Positions 1-5,743 of a DNA stretch of 5,743 nt are shown here, one piece after another (position 1 is the first letter of the stretch; the number at the start of each line of letters is the position of its first letter). A program made the translations under genes and the position numbers. The stretch lies in the NCBI GenBank assembly GCA_030693565.1, contig JAUYAJ010000711.1, positions 1-5,743 on the forward strand, written 5' to 3'. Below the pieces are notes generated by a model. The model did no database searches, was not told where the DNA came from, and saw only the letters and a program-made list of their open reading frames with translations. The stretch is from Rubrivivax sp. (GTDB taxonomy: Bacteria > Pseudomonadota > Gammaproteobacteria > Burkholderiales > Burkholderiaceae_C).

Positions 1-10
1 CAGCGGGCTT

Positions 11-808
11 TCAGCGGCGGGCGGCGCGCGCCGCGCCCAGGAAGTCGGTGAGGATGGGCTTGCCGGCGAGCTGCTCGTCGTGCAGGTCGCGCAAGGCCAG
101 GAATTCGGGGTGCCATTGCATGCCGAAGACATAGCTCGGGCCGCGCCAGCGGATCGCCTCGACAACGCCGTCGGGCACCGCATGGGCTTCGGCGACGAGG
201 TCGCTGCCCAGGTCTTTCACCGCCTGGTGGTGGATCGAGTTGACGGTGGCGCTGGCGCGCCCGGCGTAAAGCCTGGCCAGCCCGCTGCCGGCAACGAACT
301 GCACGCCGTGCAGCTTGCGGTCGTAGTGATTGCGGTCCAGGTGAGCTTGTGCTTGCGGCAGCTGGGTCGGGATGTCCTGGTACAGCGTGCCGCCGAAGGC
401 GACGTTGATCAGCTGGCAGCCGCGGCAGATGCCGATCACCGGCTTGCCCGCTTCGATGAAGGCGTTGACGAGTTCGATCTCGTAGCGGTCGCGCACGCGG
501 TCGCCATGCCATTCGGGCGCCAGCGGGGTTTCGCCATAGGTCTCGGGGGCGACGTCGTTGCCACCTTGCAGCACCAGGCCGTCGAGCACGTCGGCAAAGC
601 CGCGCAGGCTGAGCTCGGCGCGCTTGAGCACGCTGTCGCTGTCCACCGCCGGGATCATCACCGCCAGCACCTCGCGCCCCATCACCCAGTGGGCGACCGA
701 CTGCTCCAGGTAGTGCAGCGTCTTGGTCCAGACGCCGCCGAGGTCGAGCACCGGCCCGCCCGGGTGGTAGATGCGCGCCGAGATGCCGATCAGCAGGGGC
801 TTGTCCAT
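11..808 (-). CDS. Gamma-glutamyl hydrolase-like class I glutamine amidotransferase (peptidase C26, PuuD-like)
   Basis: A 265-residue cytoplasmic protein with no signal peptide or membrane segment. Family members hydrolyse gamma-glutamyl amide bonds, for example gamma-glutamyl-GABA in the Puu putrescine pathway; the substrate here is unknown. The sequence shows LQGGNDVAPETYG (residues 80-92), the nucleophile elbow GICRG with catalytic Cys128, the NSIHHQ stretch (190-195) that precedes the active site in this family, and GMQWHPEF with His233 and Glu235 completing the Cys-His-Glu triad. E. coli PuuD is about 254 residues, so the length is normal. The start MDKPLLIGIS lies one base after the stop of the upstream alcohol dehydrogenase gene. 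That leaves almost no other choice of start and implies translational coupling in one operon. The stop is 10 bases from the window edge, so later operon genes are not visible. The family call is firm; assignment to a particular pathway is inference. Confidence 0.9.
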   Translation of the reverse strand: MDKPLLIGISARIYHPGGPVLDLGGVWTKTLHYLEQSVAHWVMGREVLAVMIPAVDSDSVLKRAELSLRGFADVLDGLVLQGGNDVAPETYGETPLAPEWHGDRVRDRYEIELVNAFIEAGKPVIGICRGCQLINVAFGGTLYQDIPTQLPQAQAHLDRNHYDRKLHGVQFVAGSGLARLYAGRASATVNSIHHQAVKDLGSDLVAEAHAVPDGVVEAIRWRGPSYVFGMQWHPEFLALRDLHDEQLAGKPILTDFLGAARAARR

Positions 809-809
809 C

Positions 810-1943
810 TCACCAGGCCTTGTCGAACAGGCGCGCGTAGTCGGCCTCGGTGGCCGGGCGCGGGTTGGTGGCGCCGGTGAAGTCGCGCGCCGCCAGGCTG
901 ATCAGGCGCGGCAGCTGTTCACGCTGCACGCCGCGCGCGGCCAGCCCGCCGGTGATGCCGATCTGCGCCTTCAGCGAACGCAGCCAGGGCACGAAGGCGG
1001 CGCCACCACCGGCCAGGCCAGCGGCGCGGGCGAGCTCGTCGAACTTGGCCGGCACGGCCTCGAAGTTCCAGTCCAGCACGCTGTCGATCATCAACGCGTT
1101 CGCCAGCCCGTGGTGCAGGTCGTTGACAGCGCCCAGCGCATGGGCGCAGGCATGCACCGAACCGAGGTCTTTCTGGAACGCGATCGCACCCATCATCGAG
1201 CTCATGAGCATGTCGGCGCGGGCCTGCAGATTGCCCGGCTCGGCCACCGCGGTGACGAGCGCGCGCGCGCCGATGCGCAGGCCTTCGAGCGCGATGCCGT
1301 CGCACAGCGGGTGGTAGGCCGGCGAGAGGTAACTTTCGATGTTGTGGGTGAGCGCGTCCATGCCGGTGGCGGCGGTCACGCTGGCCGGCAGCGACAGCGT
1401 CAGTTCGGGGTCGGCGAACACCGCGCGCGGCAGCAGCCTGGCGTTGAAGACGGTGCGCTTTTCGTGGCTGTCGTTCTCCGACACCACCGACGAGCGGCCG
1501 ACCTCGGAGCCGGTGCCCGCCGTGGTGGGCAGCGCCACCAGATACGGCAGCGGCTGGACGATGGGCCGCACCTGCGGGTGGTCCCAGGCGTATTCGAGCA
1601 CGTCGCCGTCGTGCACCTCCATCAGCGCCACCAGCTTGGCCACATCGAGCGCGGCGCCGCCGCCGAAGCCGATGACGCAGTCGGCGCCATGGGCCTTGAA
1701 GGCCGCCGCGCCGGTCATCGCCATCGCGCAACTCGGGTTGCCGGCGATGCCGTCGAACACCGCGACTTCCAGCCCGCCGAGGTGGCTGCGGAACTCGGCC
1801 AGCACCGGCAGCGCGGCGAGCGCGCGGTCGGTGACGATCAGCGGGCGCTTCAAGCCCTGGGCCAGCAGGTGCTCGGCAACTTGCCGGCGCGCGCCGGCGC
1901 CGAAGTGGATGTCGGTGGGGAAGGCGAAGCGGGTGATGGCCAT
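810..1943 (-). CDS. Iron-containing (group III) alcohol dehydrogenase
   Basis: A 377-residue NAD(P)-dependent dehydrogenase of the FucO/AdhB-type family, which interconverts alcohols and aldehydes in the cytoplasm. Domains in order: an N-terminal dinucleotide-binding half with GFGGGAALD (92-100) and LPTTAGTGSE (138-147), then an all-helical metal-binding half. The expected metal ligands are all present: Asp196 and His200 in ATGMDALTH, and His264 and His278 in GSVHACAHALGAVNDLHHG, with the conserved His268 between them. These numbers nearly coincide with FucO (196, 200, 263, 277). I chose the ATG at 1943 (MAITRFAFPTDIHFGAG) because family similarity begins there and the total matches the usual 380 residues. 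The frame stays open upstream to 2543, but that part runs antisense into the restriction-modification gene and resembles nothing. No clear Shine-Dalgarno precedes the start. It is the first gene of a leftward operon with the amidotransferase. GGGA replaces the commoner GGGS, which is a mild variant. The substrate is unknown. Confidence 0.93.
   Translation of the reverse strand: MAITRFAFPTDIHFGAGARRQVAEHLLAQGLKRPLIVTDRALAALPVLAEFRSHLGGLEVAVFDGIAGNPSCAMAMTGAAAFKAHGADCVIGFGGGAALDVAKLVALMEVHDGDVLEYAWDHPQVRPIVQPLPYLVALPTTAGTGSEVGRSSVVSENDSHEKRTVFNARLLPRAVFADPELTLSLPASVTAATGMDALTHNIESYLSPAYHPLCDGIALEGLRIGARALVTAVAEPGNLQARADMLMSSMMGAIAFQKDLGSVHACAHALGAVNDLHHGLANALMIDSVLDWNFEAVPAKFDELARAAGLAGGGAAFVPWLRSLKAQIGITGGLAARGVQREQLPRLISLAARDFTGATNPRPATEADYARLFDKAW
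818..821 (-). promoter_or_regulatory. Possible ribosome binding site for the amidotransferase gene
   Basis: AAGG on the minus strand, nine bases before the ATG at 808, lies inside the last codons of the alcohol dehydrogenase gene. The dehydrogenase stop TGA ends one base before the ATG. Ribosomes finishing the first gene could therefore reinitiate here. The match is only four bases, so the coupling argument rests mainly on the one-base gap. Confidence 0.35.
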
Positions 1944-2078
1944 GGCGTATGGGTTGAGCAGTTTCAGCGGACCGTGGGCAGGCCTGACATTCTGACCTTG
2001 GCGCGGGCAAAGCGGCAGTCGGGTGAGCACGGGTAGCTCGTTGTTTGGCCCTTCGATTGGCAACCGGACGCCCCTATC
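1944..2078. promoter_or_regulatory. Divergent intergenic region between the dehydrogenase operon and the restriction-modification gene
   Basis: These 135 bases separate two start codons that point away from each other, so promoters for both units are expected here or in the gene ends. No convincing sigma-70 pair is visible. The best minus-strand candidate is CAGAAT at 1994-1989, with a poor upstream CTGCCG, giving about 7 of 12 consensus positions. On the plus strand TTGGCA (2057-2062) resembles a -35, but no -10 follows at the right distance. Neither start codon has a strong Shine-Dalgarno. The in-frame stop TAG at 2034-2036, with no start codon between it and 2079, fixes the upstream limit of the plus-strand gene. 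The promoter content is inferred from gene layout, not from motifs. Confidence 0.4.
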
Positions 2079-5000
2079 ATGCCGCGCATGGAACGCACAG
2101 ACAAAGCTCAGGCATTCATTGAGCGCTGGCAGGGAGTGACCGCGAGCGAACTTGCCACGGCGCAATCGTTCGTCATCGAGCTTTGCGAATTGCTGGAGGT
2201 GCCCAAGCCGCACGCCACGGCCGCACAGGACTACATGTTCGAGAGGCCGGTGACCTTTGCCTATGGCGACGGCACATCCAGCCCCGGGCGGGTGGACTGC
2301 TACCGACGCGGCCACTTTGTGCTCGAAGCCAAGAAGCTGCACACCGGTACGCACACCAAAGGCTTTGACATCGGCTTGCAGAAGGCCCGAACGCAGGCCG
2401 AGGACTACGCCCGCGCCTTGCCCGCCGACGAAGGCCGCCCGCCCTTCTTGCTGGTGGTAGATGTGGGCACGGTGCTGGAGGTCTACGCCGAGTTCAGCCG
2501 CACCGGCGCCACCTACACGCCGTTTCCCGACCCGCGCAGCCACCGCATTGCGCTGGCCGACCTGGTGCAGCCCGAAACGCTGCGGCGCCTGCGCCTCATC
2601 TGGACCGACCCCGACGCGCTCAACCCGGCCCGCATCAGCGCCCAGGTCACGCGCGAAGTTTCGCAGCAGCTGGCCAAGTTGGCCCTCTCACTGGAGCAAT
2701 CGGGGCACAGCGCGCACGACGTGGCGGCCTACCTGTCGCGTTGCCTGTTCAGCATGTTCGCCGAAGACGTGGAGCTGCTGCCCAAAGGTTCGTTCCACAC
2801 GCTGCTGCATCAACACCGCCAGGATCCGGCCGCCGTGCAGCACATGCTGCGCATCCTGTGGGCCGATATGGACCGCGGCGGCTTTTCGGCCGTGATCGTC
2901 AAGCCGGTGCTCAGATTCAACGGCAAGCTGTTCAAGGGCGCCAGCGCCAGCAGCTACAGCCTGCTGCTCAGCACGCAGCAGATCGACTGGCTGCTTGAAG
3001 CCGCCGGCACCAATTGGCGCGACGTCGAGCCCGCCATCTTCGGCACCTTGCTTGAACGCGCGCTCGGCACCCAGGAGCGCCATGCGCTGGGCGCGCATTA
3101 CACACCGCGCGCCTACGTGGAGCGGCTGGTGCTGCCCACCGTCATTGAGCCGCTGCGCGCCGAGTGGGCCGACGCCCAGGCCGCCGCGCTGACGCTGGCG
3201 CAAGAGGCCAGTGCGCTGGAAGCCAACCCGCCGCTGGTCCAGACCAAGAAGGACTTTGCTGCGCTGGACCGCCACAGCGCGGCCGTGCGCGCCAAGTGGA
3301 AAGAGGCGCGCCAGCAGGTCAGGGACTTCCTGCACCGCCTGTGCACCCTGCGCGTGCTGGACCCGGCCTGCGGCAGCGCCAACTTCCTATACGTCACGCT
3401 CGAACACCTGAAACGGCTGGAAGGCGAAGTGCTGAACCAACTGGGCGCGCTGGGCGACACCCAGGACGCGCTGGACCTGGGCCGCGAGACGGTCACCCTT
3501 CAACAACTGCGCGGCATCGAGATCAACGAGCGTGCGGCGGCGCTGGCGGAACTGGTGTTGTGGATCGGCTTCTTGCAGTGGCACATCCGCACCAGCGGCC
3601 GCAGCAGCGTGGCCGAGCCCGTGGTACACGACTACGGCAACATCGAACACCGCGACGCTGTGCTGGCCTATGAGCGCCAGGAACCGATGACGGACGCGAA
3701 GGGTCAGCTGGTGATGCGCTGGGATGGCGTGAGCACCAAGTCCCACCCGGTAACCGCCCAGCTGGTGCCTGACGAGATGGCACAAGTGGTGCAGTGGCGC
3801 TACCTGAATCCGAGCCAGGCCGACTGGCCGCAAGCCGATTTCATCGTCGGCAATCCGCCCTTCATTGGCGCGAGCTCGATGCGCGCATCCTTGGGCGGTG
3901 GCTACGCCGAGGCCTTGCGAAGAGCCTGGCCTGAGGTGCCCGAAAGCGCCGACTTCGTCATGTACTGGTGGCACCGCGCTGCGACTCTCGTGACGGCGGG
4001 TAAAGCCAAGCGCTTTGGCTTCATCACAACCAACAGCCTGCGTCAGACTTTCAACCGCAGAGTGGTGCAGAGCGCGATGGACGGCGGTGGCCTTTCGCTG
4101 TCATTTGCCATCCCGGACCATCCGTGGGTGGACAGCGCCAACGGCGCGGACGTGCGCATTGCAATGACGGTTGGCGTGGCGGGCGTCGGCGAGGGTCGCT
4201 TGCTGACCGTCACTGACGAACACCGCATTGATGAAGGCGAAGTGGCGGTCACGCTGGTGCAGCGACAGGGCCTCATCCACGCTGACCTGCGTCTTGGCGC
4301 GAACGTATCGACGGCCAGGCCTTTGCGCGCCAACGCGGGTCTGTCGTCGCCAGGTGTAAAGCTCCACGGTGCTGGATTCATCGTGACGCGGCAACAGGCG
4401 GCCGCCTTGGGACTGGGAACCGTGCCTGGCCTGGAGCGGCACATTCGCGAGTACCGCAACGGCCGTGACCTCACGGCCAAGCCTCGCGATGCCCTGGTGA
4501 TTGATCTGTTCGGGCTTGATGCCGATGATGTGCGCGAGCGGTTTCCGGCGGTCTATCAGTGGGTGCTCGAGCGCGTCAAGCCGGAACGAGACCAGAACAA
4601 CCGAGCGACGTACCGCGACAACTGGTGGCTCTTCGGTGAGCCACGAAGGGACTTGCGACCGGCCCTTCATGGATTGCGGCGCTACATCGCAACGGTCGAA
4701 ACCGCCAAGCACCGCGCTTTCCAGTTCCTCGATGCAAGCGTGATGCCCGACAACATGATCATCGCTGTGAGCATCAACGATGCGCTGCACTTGGGCCTGT
4801 TGTCGAGCGCAGTGCATGTGCAGTGGGCGCTGGCGGCGGGCGGCCGGCTGGGTGTGGGAAACGATCCCCGATACAACAAGTCGCGATGCTTCGAGCCGTT
4901 CCCGTTTCCTTCAGAGGACACCGGCCTCACGCCCGAACTCAGCGAGCAAATCCGCAATCTCGCCGAACAGATCGACGTCCACCGCAAATCGCGTCAGGCC

Positions 5001-5606
5001 GCGCACGCCGACGTGACGCTGACCGCGCTCTACAACGTGCTGGAAAAATTGCGCAGCGGTGAGGCCCTCACCGCCAAGGGCAAGCTCGTGCACGAACATG
5101 GCCTGGTTGCGGTGCTCAAGAGCCTGCACGACGAACTGGACGCGGCCGTGCTGGCGGCTTACGGCTGGGCCGACCTGAACTTGCCCGCCGACACCGGCGT
5201 GCTGCTGGAGCGGCTGGTGGCGCTGAACGCCAAACGTGCTGCCGAAGAGGCCGCCGGCACGGTGCGCTGGTTGCGGCCGTCCTTTCAGCTGGGCCGAGGC
5301 GAGCAGGTGGCCATCGTCACCGAGGACGACAGCAGCGAAGCCGACGACAGCGCGGAAGGCGCCCCTGCGACCCCGCCGCAGGCGCCGCCTGCGCGACCCT
5401 GGCCTACCGGGCTGACCGAGCAGATCAAGGCCGTGGCCGAGGTGATGGCGAAGGCAGGCCGCGGCCTGGACCAGACAGAGCTGGCCGCGCACTTCAGCGG
5501 CCGCGGCCGTTGGCGCGAGCGCCTGCCGACGCTGTTGGACACTCTGGTGGCGCTGGGCCGGCTGCGCCAGCGCGCGGACGGGCGCTGGGCGGATGCCGGC
5601 CGCTAG
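2079..5606 (+). CDS. MmeI-like type IIL restriction-modification enzyme (nuclease, adenine-N6 methyltransferase and recognition domain in one chain)
   Basis: An intact 1175-residue protein. Residues about 10-130 form a PD-(D/E)XK nuclease with Asp73-x9-Glu83-Ala-Lys85, the same D-x9-EXK spacing as MmeI (D70, E80, K82). Residues about 150-330 are a helical connector. Methyltransferase: motif X region GAHYTPRAYVERL (338-350), a charged helical insert (about 360-420), motif I DPACGSANFL (428-437), RGIEIN (478-483), and motif IV NPPF (592-595), which indicates N6-adenine methylation. The target-recognition region spans about 720-945, with DNWWLFGEPR, RYIATV and GNDPRYNKSRCFEPFPFP. The extension follows: helices 945-1070, an acidic and Pro-rich linker 1080-1108, and a probable winged helix 1109-1172. 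MmeI has about 919 residues, so this is a long form. Family members methylate one strand of an asymmetric site and cut about 20 bases away; the site here cannot be predicted. ATG 2079 and ATG 2088 are both possible starts, neither with a clear ribosome binding site. The second would give D70/E80/K82. No separate partner gene is needed. BREX PglX is less likely because of the N-terminal nuclease and the lack of other BREX genes. Confidence 0.9.
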   Translation: MPRMERTDKAQAFIERWQGVTASELATAQSFVIELCELLEVPKPHATAAQDYMFERPVTFAYGDGTSSPGRVDCYRRGHFVLEAKKLHTGTHTKGFDIGLQKARTQAEDYARALPADEGRPPFLLVVDVGTVLEVYAEFSRTGATYTPFPDPRSHRIALADLVQPETLRRLRLIWTDPDALNPARISAQVTREVSQQLAKLALSLEQSGHSAHDVAAYLSRCLFSMFAEDVELLPKGSFHTLLHQHRQDPAAVQHMLRILWADMDRGGFSAVIVKPVLRFNGKLFKGASASSYSLLLSTQQIDWLLEAAGTNWRDVEPAIFGTLLERALGTQERHALGAHYTPRAYVERLVLPTVIEPLRAEWADAQAAALTLAQEASALEANPPLVQTKKDFAALDRHSAAVRAKWKEARQQVRDFLHRLCTLRVLDPACGSANFLYVTLEHLKRLEGEVLNQLGALGDTQDALDLGRETVTLQQLRGIEINERAAALAELVLWIGFLQWHIRTSGRSSVAEPVVHDYGNIEHRDAVLAYERQEPMTDAKGQLVMRWDGVSTKSHPVTAQLVPDEMAQVVQWRYLNPSQADWPQADFIVGNPPFIGASSMRASLGGGYAEALRRAWPEVPESADFVMYWWHRAATLVTAGKAKRFGFITTNSLRQTFNRRVVQSAMDGGGLSLSFAIPDHPWVDSANGADVRIAMTVGVAGVGEGRLLTVTDEHRIDEGEVAVTLVQRQGLIHADLRLGANVSTARPLRANAGLSSPGVKLHGAGFIVTRQQAAALGLGTVPGLERHIREYRNGRDLTAKPRDALVIDLFGLDADDVRERFPAVYQWVLERVKPERDQNNRATYRDNWWLFGEPRRDLRPALHGLRRYIATVETAKHRAFQFLDASVMPDNMIIAVSINDALHLGLLSSAVHVQWALAAGGRLGVGNDPRYNKSRCFEPFPFPSEDTGLTPELSEQIRNLAEQIDVHRKSRQAAHADVTLTALYNVLEKLRSGEALTAKGKLVHEHGLVAVLKSLHDELDAAVLAAYGWADLNLPADTGVLLERLVALNAKRAAEEAAGTVRWLRPSFQLGRGEQVAIVTEDDSSEADDSAEGAPATPPQAPPARPWPTGLTEQIKAVAEVMAKAGRGLDQTELAAHFSGRGRWRERLPTLLDTLVALGRLRQRADGRWADAGR

Positions 5607-5667
5607 TGTGGTGTTGCACGCTGTGAGGCACTTAAGAAAACCGATGGATTTGGTCCTGTGGCTAGGC

Positions 5668-5707
5668 GCAAACCGGAGCGATACCCCGTGGTATCGCGAG
5701 GATTTGC
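5668..5707. repeat. Imperfect inverted repeat / hairpin downstream of the restriction-modification gene
   Basis: The core is a perfect 8-base stem, GCGATACC (5678-5685) with GGTATCGC (5690-5697), closed by the four-base loop CCGT. Outside a small internal loop, CC (5673-5674) can pair with GG (5700-5701). Beyond a one-base bulge, GCAAA (5668-5672) pairs with TTTGC (5703-5707). It starts 61 bases after the stop codon of the enzyme gene. No T-run follows on the plus strand and no convincing one is present on the minus strand, so it is not a classical intrinsic terminator. It could still be a terminator, an RNA-stabilising hairpin, a REP-like repeat or an operator. Confidence 0.55.
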
Positions 5708-5722
5708 AACGACGCCACGGGG
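5684..5722. repeat. Second inverted repeat overlapping the first hairpin
   Basis: CCCCGTGG at 5684-5691 is the exact reverse complement of CCACGGGG at 5715-5722, giving a perfect 8-base, GC-rich stem with a 23-base loop. Its left arm covers the loop and parts of both arms of the hairpin centred at 5687, so the two structures cannot form together. The remaining bases 5607-5667 and 5723-5743 show no gene that I can support. Confidence 0.4.
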
Positions 5723-5743
5723 CCGAAGACGCGGTGTTATGTG

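Noticed and set aside
80..880. Plus-strand 266-codon open frame opposite the amidotransferase gene
   Set aside because: It is the antisense shadow of a gene with a clear Cys-His-Glu triad. The product has no family features.
1259..1270. Alternating (GC)6 tract
   Set aside because: It lies inside the dehydrogenase coding region, encodes ordinary Ala/Arg codons, and is expected by chance at this base composition.
1999..2013. Possible sigma-54 promoter on the plus strand
   Set aside because: GG at 2000-2001 and GC at 2012-2013 have the right spacing, but the rest of the -12 element (AAGC instead of TTGC) does not match. Such GG/GC spacing is common in GC-rich DNA.
771..2036. Plus-strand 421-codon open frame opposite the alcohol dehydrogenase gene
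   Set aside because: It is fully antisense to a gene with complete catalytic motifs. Its product is an R/H/G/A-rich composition typical of shadow frames in GC-rich DNA, with no recognisable domain.
1944..2543. 200-residue N-terminal extension of the dehydrogenase frame
   Set aside because: Family similarity starts at the ATG at 1943, and the resulting 377 residues match the family. The extra part overlaps the restriction-modification gene antisense and resembles nothing.
4101..4817. Minus-strand 238-codon open frame within the restriction-modification gene
   Set aside because: It is antisense to the recognition region of an intact gene and carries no recognisable motif.
2079..5606. Assignment as BREX PglX or DISARM methyltransferase
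   Set aside because: The protein has its own N-terminal D-x9-EAK nuclease and an MmeI-like recognition region. No BREX or DISARM partner genes are in the window.

Overview
The window is GC-rich throughout (several 60-base lines counted by hand give about 55-75% G+C). It is densely coding, with third-position G/C preference and protein families typical of a beta-proteobacterium. A Burkholderiales member (Rubrivivax/Leptothrix/Comamonadaceae-like) is my best guess, from composition and protein style only. No rRNA, tRNA, CRISPR array or transposase gene is visible.

Left part (11-1943, minus strand): two metabolic genes read leftward with a single base between them. The first is a complete group III iron-dependent alcohol dehydrogenase with all metal-binding residues. 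The second is a class I glutamine-amidotransferase-like hydrolase of the peptidase C26 / PuuD type with its catalytic Cys and His-Pro-Glu. They look translationally coupled. Such a pair would fit catabolism of an amino-alcohol or polyamine through gamma-glutamylated intermediates, or nitrogen scavenging, but the substrate cannot be read from this window.

Middle (1944-2078): a 135-base divergent intergenic region that must hold the starts of both transcription units. No strong sigma-70 promoter is evident.

Right part (2079-5606, plus strand): one intact 1175-residue gene that fuses a PD-(D/E)XK nuclease (D-x9-EAK), a helical connector, a gamma-type adenine methyltransferase (DPACGSANFL, NPPF), a target-recognition region, and a C-terminal extension ending in a probable winged helix. 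This is the architecture of MmeI-like type IIL restriction-modification enzymes, in which one polypeptide carries restriction, modification and specificity. It is the probable defence system of the window. Its recognition-region DNA is less GC-rich than the rest of the gene, as expected if that part has been exchanged.

Right edge (5607-5743): no supportable gene. It holds a well-formed hairpin that overlaps a second, mutually exclusive inverted repeat. It also holds a short stretch resembling the DNA just upstream of the restriction-modification gene.
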